64,000 bases of DNA from Algimonas arctica (GCF_014652695.1 NZ_BMZH01000001.1:372001-436000); one strand, 5' to 3'. Positions 8,034-17,380 are shown, counted from the stretch's first letter. A program made the numbers and translations. The notes: generated by a model from the sequence alone, not told the origin.

Positions 8034-8448
8034 TCACACTGATCGCGACGAGATCGCTCGTGAAGGCTGACAGGGCGTAATAACAGTTTCCGCGTTGATA
8101 GATGGAAAAACACCCGCCGTTTAAGTCATTATAGGTGAAGCAAACGACATTATTGCGAGTGCGCCATTCCCCCGCAGAGATAATGCCGTCGCGATTATGG
8201 ACGGTTGACCCGTCTGCTTTCATCTCTTCGGTAAAGGCAGGATCCAAAGTTTCCCAGTCTTCATATTCATAATAGCCGCGATGGGTTCGGTCCATGAACA
8301 GAGCCGTTAGTGCGTCGCCATCCAGGGGTAATTCTTGGGTTGGATCAGGCGGGCCGTAAGGGTCGATCGCCGTCGTTTGCGCGAGCGCAGAGTTCGCGAG
8401 CGTGCCCGCTGTGCAAAAACCAATAAAAAGAACACTCAGAAATCGCAT
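7993..8448 (-). CDS. Secreted protein of unknown function, first of a paralogous pair
   Basis: A 151-residue protein with signal peptide MRFLSVLFIGFCTAGTLANSALA and a cysteine-containing mature domain (DPTQELPLDGDAL, RTHRGYY, VVCFTY, QRGNCYYAL, ETPDCEP). It is clearly related to the gene immediately downstream, with which it overlaps, so the pair arose by tandem duplication and is probably co-translated. Small size, secretion and disulfides would fit an inhibitor, a binding protein or an envelope component; none can be preferred. Confidence 0.78.
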   Translation of the reverse strand: MRFLSVLFIGFCTAGTLANSALAQTTAIDPYGPPDPTQELPLDGDALTALFMDRTHRGYYEYEDWETLDPAFTEEMKADGSTVHNRDGIISAGEWRTRNNVVCFTYNDLNGGCFSIYQRGNCYYALSAFTSDLVAISVIDGETPDCEPSIA

Positions 8449-8497
8449 ATGCCACCCTTACCATGACGACCTTGGATCGCCATGTTAAGTCGCAGAT

Positions 8498-8815
8498 ATG
8501 AATGACCAAAACCCTAAACCCAGAAGCCGCTCAAGACAGCGGGGCACACGCTATCAGCGTGCGCAGGATCGACGTATTGCGCAAAAAAAGGCGGATCAGC
8601 GTTTTTACAACGTAATTTTTGGCCTCATTGGTGCTTGTGTCCTCGTAGTCCTTGGCCTCGCCATGATTGCCAGTTCTGGCAATGCGCCACAGGTCGGCGG
8701 CGGTGAAACCTTGTTTCAGACTGTATTTTTAGGGCTTACCGTTTTGGAAATTGGCGGACTTGTTCTTGTCGCTATTATCGCCTTTTTTATGTGGCGACGT
8801 ATTACAAAGCGCTGA
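8498..8815 (+). CDS. Small inner-membrane protein of unknown function
   Basis: A 105-residue protein with a very basic N-terminal 37 residues (RSRSRQRGTRYQRAQDRRIAQ) and two hydrophobic segments (about 40-60 and 77-98) separated by a short loop, ending in a positive tail. The topology implies both ends in the cytosol, with the basic arm available for nucleic acid or lipid binding. No family recognised. It lies divergent from the secreted-protein pair and upstream of asd. Confidence 0.65.
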   Translation: MNDQNPKPRSRSRQRGTRYQRAQDRRIAQKKADQRFYNVIFGLIGACVLVVLGLAMIASSGNAPQVGGGETLFQTVFLGLTVLEIGGLVLVAIIAFFMWRRITKR

Positions 8816-8854
8816 AGATGAATGATCCCGGTTGAATCGGGATGGCTGATCTTC
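8814..8854 (+). other. Long stem-loop between the small membrane gene and asd
   Basis: ATCCCG (8825-8830) pairs with CGGGAT (8838-8843), and the outer arms GAAGAT (8814-8819) and ATCTTC (8849-8854) also pair, leaving a symmetric 5x5 internal loop. It starts at the stop of the 105-residue gene and ends 35 bp before asd. There is no T-tract, so it is either a weak terminator or a structured asd leader. Confidence 0.4.
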
Positions 8855-8889
8855 TAAATGGCGCGACTTTTCAACGTTAGGGTAACATC

Positions 8890-9915
8890 ATGGCGACCAA
8901 TTTCGCGATCGTCGGCGCGACCGGCAATGTCGGGACAGAAATGCTCGAAATTCTATCCGAGTCGGATATTGAAGTCGGTGACGTTTATGCTGTCGCGTCC
9001 CGTAACTCGCTCGGGCGTGAAGTCAGCTTTGGTGACAAGACCCTCAAATGTGTGGATCTTGAGACCTTTGATTTCAACAAAGTCCATATCGCACTGATGA
9101 GCGCAGGTGGGGAGATCTCCAAAAAATGGTCGCCCAAAATCGCCGCCACAGGGGCCGTTGTTATTGATAACAGCTCCGCATGGCGCATGGACCCGGATGT
9201 GCCGCTGGTCGTGCCCGAAGTGAATGCTGATGCGGTTGAAGGATTCTACAAGAAAAACATCATCGCCAACCCGAACTGCTCCACCATTCAAATGGTTGTG
9301 GCACTAAAACCGTTGGACGATCGGGCCGGAATCAAACGTGTTGTTGTCTCGACCTATCAATCCGTCTCAGGTGCCGGGAAGAAGGCGATGGATGAACTTT
9401 GGCTGCAAACCAAAGGGATTTATACAAATAGTGAACTGCCCGCGATCAATTTTCCGAAACGGATCGCCTTTAACGTCATTCCTCAAATCGATGTCTTTAT
9501 GGAAGATGGCTACACGAAAGAAGAATGGAAGATGAAGGTCGAGACGATGAAGATCCTAGGATCTCACGTCAAAGTCGCCGCGACTTGTGTGCGGGTCCCC
9601 ACCTTTGTCGGTCACGCCGAAGCGATCAATGTCGAGCTCAAAAGTGAACTTTCCGCTGATGATGCGCGTGCGTTGCTGCGCGAAAGCCCCGGGTTGATGG
9701 TCATTGACCAGCCGGATGGGGAAGATGCCAACTATATCACACCGATCGAATGTGTCGGTGAATTTGCGACCTTCGTTTCACGCATTCGCGAAGACAGCAC
9801 GCAAGATAATACGCTCGATATGTGGGTCGTGTCGGATAATTTACGTAAAGGCGCAGCGCTTAACACGGTGCAAATCGCTGAGCTTTTGGTTCACCGAAAG
9901 CTGTTGAAGAAATAA
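8890..9915 (+). CDS. asd: Aspartate-semialdehyde dehydrogenase
   Basis: A 341-residue NADPH enzyme converting aspartyl-4-phosphate to aspartate semialdehyde, the branch point to lysine/diaminopimelate, threonine and methionine. The N-terminal Rossmann motif is GATGNVGTEM; the catalytic cysteine is Cys130 in NPNCSTIQ; the dimerisation domain has CVRVPTFVGHAEAIN with the conserved histidine. Length is typical. A strong bidirectional-type terminator follows 25 bp after the stop. Confidence 0.96.
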   Translation: MATNFAIVGATGNVGTEMLEILSESDIEVGDVYAVASRNSLGREVSFGDKTLKCVDLETFDFNKVHIALMSAGGEISKKWSPKIAATGAVVIDNSSAWRMDPDVPLVVPEVNADAVEGFYKKNIIANPNCSTIQMVVALKPLDDRAGIKRVVVSTYQSVSGAGKKAMDELWLQTKGIYTNSELPAINFPKRIAFNVIPQIDVFMEDGYTKEEWKMKVETMKILGSHVKVAATCVRVPTFVGHAEAINVELKSELSADDARALLRESPGLMVIDQPDGEDANYITPIECVGEFATFVSRIREDSTQDNTLDMWVVSDNLRKGAALNTVQIAELLVHRKLLKK

Positions 9916-9934
9916 CGGACCGACATTTTTGAAT

Positions 9935-9965
9935 AAAAAAGGCCGCTCCTCGGAGCGGCCTTTTC
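9935..9965. terminator. Rho-independent terminator, bidirectional
   Basis: An A-run (9935-9940) precedes a GC-rich perfect inverted repeat (GGCCGCTC, 9941-9948, with GAGCGGCC, 9953-9960), and a T-run follows. It can serve asd on the plus strand and the M16 peptidase on the minus strand, which converge here. Confidence 0.88.
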
Positions 9966-9985
9966 TGTATCTGGGAGTCGCGCTC

Positions 9986-12883
9986 TTACTCGACGGGGTT
10001 TCCGTCAGCGTCGACTTCAATAATCGGCAAGCCCAGCGTCTGCAGTTTTGCCATTTGTGTTGCTTTGTCGCCAATGATCACAACGATCATTTCGTCCAAA
10101 TCAAGATGTTTGGCGGCTAACGCATCGGCTTCGCCCTCGGTGAACGCTTCGAGAATCGCTTTCTGTTCCGCAATATGCTCCGTGCCCACATTGTAAGTGG
10201 CCATGCGCGCAAGGATATTGAGTTTCTGTGACGGCGTTTCGTAGCGTCGTGCTTCTGATTGGCCAATCGCCGCTTTGGTAAAGGCGATTTCGTCTGCTGT
10301 CGGTCCGCTTTCATGGAAGGTCTTAATTTCCTTGAAGAACTCTTGCACCGATTCTGTGGTGACATCAGAGCGAACGCCCGCAGACGCGCGATACTGACCG
10401 CGATCTTCTTGGCCGATAAAGCTGCCGCGCGCGCCATAGGTATAGCCCTTATCTTCACGGAGATTGAGATTGATGCGGGAGTTAAACGCACCGCCCAACG
10501 AGTAGTTCATCAATGTTGCCCGATAGAACTCGCCGGTTGGATTATAAGCAAGGGATGGTTTCCCGATCCGGATTTCGGACTGAGCGGCCCCCGGCTTATC
10601 AACGAAGTAGAGCGTTCCGGGAACGCCGGATGGGGACACGCTGATTGACGCTAGAGTCGGCTGTCCGCCATCCCATTCACGAATCGGAGACAAGGCCTTT
10701 TTAATCTTCGCTTCCGACATGTCAGAGACAACGAGAATGCTCGCAATTGACGGTGTGACATAGGTTTCGTAGAACGCTCGCACATCGTCTAGGGTGACAG
10801 ATTCAACGGTCTCAGCCAAACCGGAGCTTGGATAAGCATAAGCTTTATCAGTGCCGTAAATCATTTTGTTAAACAGATCAGTCGCCGTAGAAGCAGGGTC
10901 TTTCTTACCGGCTTCGATGCCTTGGAGCTGATTGGCCTTCATCCGATCAAAATCAACTTGATCAAATTTAGGGTTTAACATCGCGTCCATTGCAATGGCG
11001 ATCGTTTCATCAACATTTTCTGATAGGCTCCGGATCGTCATCGTTGCGTAAGTGTCCCCCGCGCCGCCTCGGAATGAGGAGCCGAGTTTATCCAGCGCAT
11101 TAGCCCGGTCTTCGACGGACATCATCTCGGACGCTTCTGCTAACATTTGCATGGTCATCGAGGCGACTCCCAATTTGTCGAGGCTTTCGTCTTTTTGACC
11201 TGCATTGACGCGAATTTGTATGGTCGTGGTTGGAGTCTCGGAATTGACAGCCCCGTAGAGCGGGATGCCCGCGACAGAACTCGTATAGACTTTGGGCGCT
11301 TTGATTGAAGGCGCTTCGCCCGGTGCAGGGACAGCGGAGCGATCGAAATCATCAACCGGGGCAGCCCATGCCAGCGTTTCGCCAGCGACTTGTGGCGGAA
11401 TAGTCCGCTCATACCGCTGCCACGTGTCGGCCCGGGCAATCATCTCTGGCTTACCTTCTGGCACGATCGACATGATCACAGCAGGTTTGTCTTTGATGTA
11501 TGTATCGTAGACACGTTGCACATCTGCCGCTGTCACATTGCGGTACCGTTCAATATCGGACGAAATGCCATTCGGCGTGTCGCGATAAGTCTCATAGGCC
11601 GCCAAGCTGCTAACTTTACCCGAGACAGACTCGAGGCCGTAAATCATGCCAGAGACAATGCCCGCTTTGGTGCGAGCCAGGTCATCCTCAGTCACACCCC
11701 GTGTTTCAAACTCAGCCAGCGTTGCCCGAACGAGCGGTTCGATATCGGCAAGCGATTTTACTTTCGCGGGATTGGCCAGCACTGTCATTGAGAACGAGCA
11801 GTGTAGCTCGGCACAGCCGTGGCCCGCGTTTGCACTCGTAGCGAGACCCGGCTTTTCTAGGTTTTTATAGAGCAGTGAGGACGGTCCGCCGCCAACAATA
11901 TCCATCAAAACGTCAAGCGCCGCTTCATCGGGGTGAGTGGCGTAAACAGTTGGCCACGCCATACGAAGCAAGGGCAGCTGCACATTATCTTCTAAAGAGA
12001 CATAACGGTCTGCATCAAGCGTAACGGGTAATTTCTCAGGTTTTTTAACCTCAGGACCACGCGGGACGGGCCCGAAATATTTTTCAATCATGCGCAAAGT
12101 TTCGGCGCGATCAATATCGCCTCCAATCGTCAATGTCGCATTGTTTGGGCCATACCAACGCAAGAAGAACCGTTTCAGATCATCAAGGTCGGCGCGGTCC
12201 AAATCTTCAAGGTAGCCAATGGTCGACCAGCTATAGGGATGACCCTCAGGATACATAGCTTCGCCCATCCGCTCCCAGAGCAGACCATAGGGCCGATTAT
12301 CGACGCGCTGTCCGCGTTCATTTTTAACCGTATCACGTTGAACTTCGAATTTTTTCTGTGTCACGGCATCGAGGAAATACCCCATCCGGTCGGCTTCCAG
12401 CCACAACATCCGCTCTAACTGATTGCTAGGAACTGTCTGGTAGTAGTTCGTACGATCAGAGTTCGTTGACCCGTTGAGCGTGCCGCCTGATTCTGTGATC
12501 AATTTGAAATGCTGTTCGTCAGCGACATTTTCAGATCCTTGAAACATCATATGTTCAAAGAAGTGCGCAAAGCCAGATTTTCCGACTTCTTCACGGCCTG
12601 ATCCAACGTGATAGGTCACATCAACGTGGACGATCGGGTCGCTTTTATCTTCGTGCAGAACAACCGTTAGACCATTGTCGAGGACATATTTTTCATATGG
12701 GATTGCAACATCTTCGTTTTCACCCGTGTAGCGTTCGACCAATGTAAAACGTGCCGGAACCTTAATGTCGGCCATCATCGCCGCGGGCGAGGTGGAGTCC
12801 ATAGAATCAACGGTCGTCTGACACGCAGCAACAGCAATTGCGGCTGTGCCTAGAAGTAAAAGGCGGGCGAAAGGCGTTGTCAT
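9986..12883 (-). CDS. M16-family zinc metallopeptidase, lipoprotein
   Basis: A 965-residue protein with two fused M16 (pitrilysin/insulinase) units. A lipoprotein signal ends at Cys21 (AVAAC), placing it in the periplasm on a membrane. The first unit has the inverted zinc motif HFFEH (in SGFAHFFEHMMFQG) with the downstream glutamate region; the second unit lacks a zinc motif, as usual for the inactive partner half. It probably degrades peptides in the envelope. The start at 12883 is chosen because the signal peptide begins there and an AGGA Shine-Dalgarno precedes it; the open frame extends 25 codons upstream. Confidence 0.93.
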   Translation of the reverse strand: MTTPFARLLLLGTAAIAVAACQTTVDSMDSTSPAAMMADIKVPARFTLVERYTGENEDVAIPYEKYVLDNGLTVVLHEDKSDPIVHVDVTYHVGSGREEVGKSGFAHFFEHMMFQGSENVADEQHFKLITESGGTLNGSTNSDRTNYYQTVPSNQLERMLWLEADRMGYFLDAVTQKKFEVQRDTVKNERGQRVDNRPYGLLWERMGEAMYPEGHPYSWSTIGYLEDLDRADLDDLKRFFLRWYGPNNATLTIGGDIDRAETLRMIEKYFGPVPRGPEVKKPEKLPVTLDADRYVSLEDNVQLPLLRMAWPTVYATHPDEAALDVLMDIVGGGPSSLLYKNLEKPGLATSANAGHGCAELHCSFSMTVLANPAKVKSLADIEPLVRATLAEFETRGVTEDDLARTKAGIVSGMIYGLESVSGKVSSLAAYETYRDTPNGISSDIERYRNVTAADVQRVYDTYIKDKPAVIMSIVPEGKPEMIARADTWQRYERTIPPQVAGETLAWAAPVDDFDRSAVPAPGEAPSIKAPKVYTSSVAGIPLYGAVNSETPTTTIQIRVNAGQKDESLDKLGVASMTMQMLAEASEMMSVEDRANALDKLGSSFRGGAGDTYATMTIRSLSENVDETIAIAMDAMLNPKFDQVDFDRMKANQLQGIEAGKKDPASTATDLFNKMIYGTDKAYAYPSSGLAETVESVTLDDVRAFYETYVTPSIASILVVSDMSEAKIKKALSPIREWDGGQPTLASISVSPSGVPGTLYFVDKPGAAQSEIRIGKPSLAYNPTGEFYRATLMNYSLGGAFNSRINLNLREDKGYTYGARGSFIGQEDRGQYRASAGVRSDVTTESVQEFFKEIKTFHESGPTADEIAFTKAAIGQSEARRYETPSQKLNILARMATYNVGTEHIAEQKAILEAFTEGEADALAAKHLDLDEMIVVIIGDKATQMAKLQTLGLPIIEVDADGNPVE

Positions 12884-12999
12884 AAAGGGTCCTGTGGCTA
12901 AGTGAATATTTATCGTTAAACAGATAATTTGCACGACACGAGTCGACTGTCCACTCATCGAGGATCAAATATTGGTGAATTCGAGGCAAATGATTGCGG

Positions 13000-13011
13000 T
13001 CACGGGCGTGA
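13000..13011. repeat. Short inverted repeat in the M16/glycosyltransferase gap
   Basis: TCACG-GG-CGTGA forms a perfect 5-bp inverted repeat, extended by flanking CG pairs, in the 170-bp gap between the glycosyltransferase stop and the M16 peptidase start. No T-tract follows on either strand. It could be an operator for the M16 gene; nothing else was recognised in this gap. Confidence 0.25.
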
Positions 13012-13053
13012 TCGAAGCATGTCTACGCGCTATGTAAGTCGCCGAGCCAACGG

Positions 13054-14118
13054 TTACACGAATGCGGTGAGGCGCGTCGCAATGTCAGCGAGGGCCTCGT
13101 CGAACCGTTCCGGCGCAAAGTTCAGAAGCACACGGTCGCGCGATAGGGTGGCGAGGTGTTGCCGCAGAGCTGGGTCGTCCATAATGGCCATCATTTGAGA
13201 CACGACGGCCGCAGCATCCCCAATGGGAACGACGGCGGGGCTTCCATAGAGTGTTTGCGGCATTTGCCCTGTGGCTGTCACAACACAAGGCAGGCCCGCC
13301 GTCATGGCTTCGTGCGCGGCGATACAGAGGCCTTCATTCCGGCTTGGCTGAACATAGCCGTGCGCCGTTGCCAGAAAGCGCGGAATATTTTCGAGATGGC
13401 CTTTGAGGGTGATGTGTGCAGACAGGCCAAATCGCGCAATGCTGTCTTCTAGCTGTGCGCGCTCCGCCCCATCGCCAGCAATCTCTAGAGACCAATCAGA
13501 CCGCATTTTAAGGGGCGCGAGCGCTTCGATTAGGGCGGCGTGATTTTTGTTGGGATGAAGCCGGCCCACGCTGACCCATCGGAACATCCCGTCTGAGACG
13601 GACGTGGCTTGGGGGGCGCTCGGATTCGCGACATAAAGTGGTAAAATCCGAATATCGCTCGGTGACAGACCGATGTTTTCTACCGCAAAGTCGAGCACGG
13701 ATTGGGAATCTGCGACCCAGAATTTCGACAGGCGACACTGTCGTCGCAAAAGCCACCGGTTAATCGGTTTTAAAAACGCATTGTGCTGCCAGCTGATGAC
13801 CGGGATTTTCAAACGTTTCCCGACCCGCTGACCCAGTAAGGTTGCCTGTGTCAGGGACGTCCAGATCGCGTCCGGCGGATTGCGTTCAAGTTCCTTTTTT
13901 AGCCAGCGTGCCGCTTTAATATGAGCCGTTTTCGCATAGGGCGCGCAGACCCAATCGACCCCGGCGGCCTCAAGGCGCTTTATGGCCAAGCCGTCGCGCA
14001 TAGATAGCGCATAAACCGTTGTTTCAATCCCGTGCGTGCGGAGCCCCTCTACGATACGAGGCACCGGATATTGCGCCCCGCCAGCTTCAAACGAGTTTAT
14101 AACATAGGCGAGACGGAT
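13054..14118 (-). CDS. GT4-type glycosyltransferase, apparently starting at ATC
   Basis: A GT-B fold glycosyltransferase of group 1 (GT4): N-terminal acceptor domain with the classic RLAYVINSFEAGGAQ opening, and a C-terminal nucleotide-sugar domain with VSVGRLHPNKNH and the EX7E-like stretch PSRNEGLCIAAHEAM. It transfers a sugar to a lipid or polysaccharide acceptor at the cytosolic face of the inner membrane. The conserved N-terminus extends 18 codons beyond the first conventional start (GTG at 14064). Between that and the in-frame htpX stop (14127-14125) there is no ATG, GTG or TTG. The best start is ATC at 14118, preceded by AGGGG. With it the protein has 354 residues. Confidence 0.85.
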   Translation of the reverse strand: MRLAYVINSFEAGGAQYPVPRIVEGLRTHGIETTVYALSMRDGLAIKRLEAAGVDWVCAPYAKTAHIKAARWLKKELERNPPDAIWTSLTQATLLGQRVGKRLKIPVISWQHNAFLKPINRWLLRRQCRLSKFWVADSQSVLDFAVENIGLSPSDIRILPLYVANPSAPQATSVSDGMFRWVSVGRLHPNKNHAALIEALAPLKMRSDWSLEIAGDGAERAQLEDSIARFGLSAHITLKGHLENIPRFLATAHGYVQPSRNEGLCIAAHEAMTAGLPCVVTATGQMPQTLYGSPAVVPIGDAAAVVSQMMAIMDDPALRQHLATLSRDRVLLNFAPERFDEALADIATRLTAFV

Positions 14119-14124
14119 AGAAGC

Positions 14125-15180
14125 TTAGCCCCTGCGCCACGGGTTACGGTTCGGCTTGGATGATGGGCTCGGCACTGTATCGGGCGCGCGTCGCGCAGGG
14201 CGGCTCGTCGTGCCAACTCGGCCTCCGCCATATTGCACAAGCGCATCTATCCGTTTCTCAATCGGCGGGTGGGTTGTAAACAAGCCTGCCAATCCCGTTC
14301 GGGGATTATAGATCGCCATTTCGCGCACTTCGTCGGGCACGGAGCTCATCACTGCATTCCCGGAAATTTTTTGGAGAGCGCGTATCATCGCGTCCGGATT
14401 TTTTGTTAGCTCGACAGCGCCAGCGTCGGCCATATATTCCCGCTGTCGGCTCATCGTGAACCGGATCATGAGGGCGACAACGTAGGTTAGCGCTACAATA
14501 GCAAACGCGACTAAAATCAGAACGCCTGCGCTACCGCCGCCAGACCGATGGTTCTTACTGGTTCGGCCTAAATTGACGTGAAACATGCCGCGGAACAAGG
14601 TTTCCCCAACAAAAGCGAAGATGCCGACAAAGATGACGGCGATGATCAACATCCGGACATCTTTGTTACGGATGTGGCTGAGTTCATGCGCGATAACGGC
14701 TTCGAGTTCTTCGTCGTCTAAAGCTTCCATCAGGCCGCGTGTGAGCGTGACTTGGTAATTACTGTCGCGAATGCCAGACGCAAACGCGTTCATGGCCGTC
14801 GTGTCCATCACCATCAGGCGCGGCGTGGTCATCCCGCGTGAAATCGACAGGTTTTCAAGCATACGGTAGGCGCGCGGTTCTTGGCTTATTGTCACGGGTT
14901 TCGCCTTTGTAGCCGCATTGATCATGGCGTTATGACCAAAGAAGGCAATGCCGAACCACGCGCCCGCGCCGCCCAATGCATAGGGGGCCGCCGACGGCAA
15001 CATCTCGGCCGCTTGCCTAAACCCGCTATCGAGCGTGGCATCGCTGCTCATGCCCAGAAAGCCGAGCATTATCCCGTAGAATAAGATCAAGAGCAGGACA
15101 GGAAAAAACCCCAGAAGCAAGACGCTGCGGAGGTTATTGTTCCAAATATGGGTCCGAAGCCCCGTCGCCTTCATCAACAT
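14125..15180 (-). CDS. htpX: HtpX-like M48 metalloprotease
   Basis: A 351-residue integral membrane zinc protease. Hydrophobic segments lie near residues 18-45 and 65-85 and a pair around 180-240; the zinc motif HELSH sits in the cytosolic part (VIAHELSHIRNKDVRM), with the third ligand region in MSRQREYMADAGAVEL. Family members remove misfolded membrane proteins. It follows lemA by 33 bp, a conserved lemA-htpX pairing, and abuts the glycosyltransferase. The C-terminal 40 residues are basic and proline-rich (SRPARRAPDTVPSPSSKP) and unlikely to be folded. Confidence 0.92.
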   Translation of the reverse strand: MLMKATGLRTHIWNNNLRSVLLLGFFPVLLLILFYGIMLGFLGMSSDATLDSGFRQAAEMLPSAAPYALGGAGAWFGIAFFGHNAMINAATKAKPVTISQEPRAYRMLENLSISRGMTTPRLMVMDTTAMNAFASGIRDSNYQVTLTRGLMEALDDEELEAVIAHELSHIRNKDVRMLIIAVIFVGIFAFVGETLFRGMFHVNLGRTSKNHRSGGGSAGVLILVAFAIVALTYVVALMIRFTMSRQREYMADAGAVELTKNPDAMIRALQKISGNAVMSSVPDEVREMAIYNPRTGLAGLFTTHPPIEKRIDALVQYGGGRVGTTSRPARRAPDTVPSPSSKPNRNPWRRG

Positions 15181-15213
15181 GATCTAGTCAACATGAGCCG
15201 ACGAAAGCATTCT

Positions 15214-15780
15214 TTAGGTACCGAAATCAACGGCAGGAGGCGTTTGCAAGGCTTCGCGACCTTCTGGGGCTTCGAAGAATTCACGCTCATTAAAGCCAAA
15301 TGGACCCGCGATCAGCACAGCCGGGAATTGCTCGCGCGCTGTATTATATTCCTGTGAGGCATTGTTGTAGAAACGACGCGCTGCGGCGATTTTATTTTCA
15401 ATGTCCGCCAGTTGATCCTGCAACTGCAGGAAATTCGTGTTGGCTTTTAGCTCTGGATAGGCTTCTGCGAGTGCAAAGAGCTTGCCCAGTGCGGCCGAGA
15501 GCATACCCTCAGCGGCAACTTGTCCCCCCACGGTATCTGCGCTGACAGCGCGATTACGCGCTTCGATGACTTCGCGGAACGTGTCTTTTTCGTGCGAGGC
15601 GTAGCCTTTGACCGTATTGACGAGACTTGGAACGAGGTCTTGACGCTGTTTCAGCTGGACTTCGATATCCGACCAAGCTTGGTTGGTTGTTTGTCGCAAG
15701 GCAACGAGACGATTGTATAGGCCAATGATCAGAATGGCCAGAAGGGCAACGACGCCCAAGATCACAAGAAGAGTTGTCAT
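15214..15780 (-). CDS. lemA: LemA family protein
   Basis: A 188-residue LemA protein: one N-terminal membrane anchor (LLVILGVVALLAILIIGLYN), then a long helical domain with the signature YNRLVALRQTTNQAWSDIEVQLKQR and RRFYNNASQEYNT. Its C-terminus is in the periplasm or outside. The biochemical role is unknown; genomic pairing with M48 proteases is recurrent. It is separated from dctM by 37 bp and from htpX by 33 bp on the same strand. Confidence 0.93.
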   Translation of the reverse strand: MTTLLVILGVVALLAILIIGLYNRLVALRQTTNQAWSDIEVQLKQRQDLVPSLVNTVKGYASHEKDTFREVIEARNRAVSADTVGGQVAAEGMLSAALGKLFALAEAYPELKANTNFLQLQDQLADIENKIAAARRFYNNASQEYNTAREQFPAVLIAGPFGFNEREFFEAPEGREALQTPPAVDFGT

Positions 15781-15817
15781 ACAGACTAATTAAGTCGGGC
15801 GGAGGCTTGGCGCAAGT

Positions 15818-17380
15818 CTAATCCCAAAATCCGGTTACGAGCCCCGGGAACACAATCAGCAGGGCAATCAGCGAGAGCTGAATTCCGATAAAGGGGATAA
15901 CACCCCGATAGAGGTGCGCTGTCGTGACCTCCGGCGGCGACACGCCGCGAAGGTAGAACAGCGCAAATCCGAATGGCGGTGTGAGGAAGCTGGTCTGTAG
16001 GTTCAACGCCATAACGACGCCGAGCCAAACCGGATCAATTCCGGCGGCAAGCAAAGGCGGTGCGACGAGCGGGACAACAACGAAGGTAATCTCAATAAAG
16101 TCGAGGAAAAAACCAAGCACAAACATCACGATCATGACGAGCGTGAACGCGCCCCATGTCCCGCCGGGGGCCGAAGCCATGAGGTGTGCGACCATCTCGT
16201 CCCCGCCCAGACCGCGGAAAACGAGGCTAAAGATCGTGGCGCCGATAAGGATGACAAACACCATCCCGGTAATATGCAAAGTGGAGCGAGACACATCCGC
16301 GAGCTGACCATTTCGGAGCAGTCTCCGGATGCCAATAAACGTGCCGACAACACCAATCAAAACAAGAATGGCGGCTAGTCCACCTGACAAAGCTTCCGGT
16401 CCCGTCCAATCCGACTGGGCGAGCCTGAGGTCCACGCCGGTGAGATCAAGCGCGACAATGGCAAGAAGTGACAGAGCGGCCCAGAGTGGCCATTTGCGAT
16501 CATTAGGGAACAATCGTGTTGCCGCCAGCAACATCGCGCCCAATGCGCCCAGAGCCGCGCCGCGAGTTGGTGTTGCGTAGCCAGACAGGATTGAGCCGAG
16601 CACCGCGACGATCAAAAATATAGGCGGGATCATCGCTTTCGCAGACTTCCAGAGGAGCGCCTTAGCGTTTGTATCATCAGGCCACGGTTGTGCGGGCGCT
16701 TTCTCAGGCGTCAATACGGCTGTGATGAAAATATAAAGCGCATAGGCCCCAACCAAAATGAGACCGGGAATGAGCGCGCCTGCAAATAAATCCCCGACGG
16801 ACACGACGGCGTCAGTCTTCAGGCCGTATGATCGCTGGGCCTCTTGGAAGGCATTGCCGATTTGATCGCCAAGAATAACAAGAACGATGGACGGCGGTAT
16901 AATTTGGCCCAGCGTTCCCGACGCCGCAATCGATGCGGAGGCGAGGGGGATGTCATACCCGCGCTTGAGCATCGTCGGCAGGCTCAAAAGCCCCATTGTT
17001 ACAACGGTCGCGCCAACAATCCCCGTGGAGGCGGCGAGAAGGGCTCCAACAAATATGACCGAAATGCCGAGACCGCCGCGCAACGGACCAAATAAGTCGC
17101 CCATATTTTGTAACAGCTCTTCCGCAATGCGCGACTTCTCCAGCATTACCCCCATGAAGACAAAAAGCGGCACGGCCATCAAAATTTCGCGCGTGATGAG
17201 GGGGTAAATTCGAGCCGGCAGGGAGAGAAAAAAGCTCGGATCAAACAGGCCCATCGCGCTCCCTATTCCCGCGAAAATAACGCTGACACCCGCGAGCGTA
17301 AACGCGACATTGTAGCCCGCCATCAACCCACCGCAGGCGGCGATAAACATCAATGTTGCAAGAGTTTCCGCCGGGCTCAC
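15818..17380 (-). CDS. dctM: TRAP transporter large permease DctM
   Basis: A 520-residue polytopic subunit (about 13-14 hydrophobic segments) that couples sodium flux to solute import in a tripartite ATP-independent periplasmic transporter. It is longer than the usual 430 residues because of an inserted hydrophobic stretch around residues 270-350, as seen in the long subset of DctM proteins. Signature glycine-rich motifs include ASTGIVGATVVTMG and SGTLGQIIPPS. Its start overlaps the end of dctQ by 4 nt, so the two are translationally coupled. Confidence 0.93.
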   Translation of the reverse strand: MSPAETLATLMFIAACGGLMAGYNVAFTLAGVSVIFAGIGSAMGLFDPSFFLSLPARIYPLITREILMAVPLFVFMGVMLEKSRIAEELLQNMGDLFGPLRGGLGISVIFVGALLAASTGIVGATVVTMGLLSLPTMLKRGYDIPLASASIAASGTLGQIIPPSIVLVILGDQIGNAFQEAQRSYGLKTDAVVSVGDLFAGALIPGLILVGAYALYIFITAVLTPEKAPAQPWPDDTNAKALLWKSAKAMIPPIFLIVAVLGSILSGYATPTRGAALGALGAMLLAATRLFPNDRKWPLWAALSLLAIVALDLTGVDLRLAQSDWTGPEALSGGLAAILVLIGVVGTFIGIRRLLRNGQLADVSRSTLHITGMVFVILIGATIFSLVFRGLGGDEMVAHLMASAPGGTWGAFTLVMIVMFVLGFFLDFIEITFVVVPLVAPPLLAAGIDPVWLGVVMALNLQTSFLTPPFGFALFYLRGVSPPEVTTAHLYRGVIPFIGIQLSLIALLIVFPGLVTGFWD

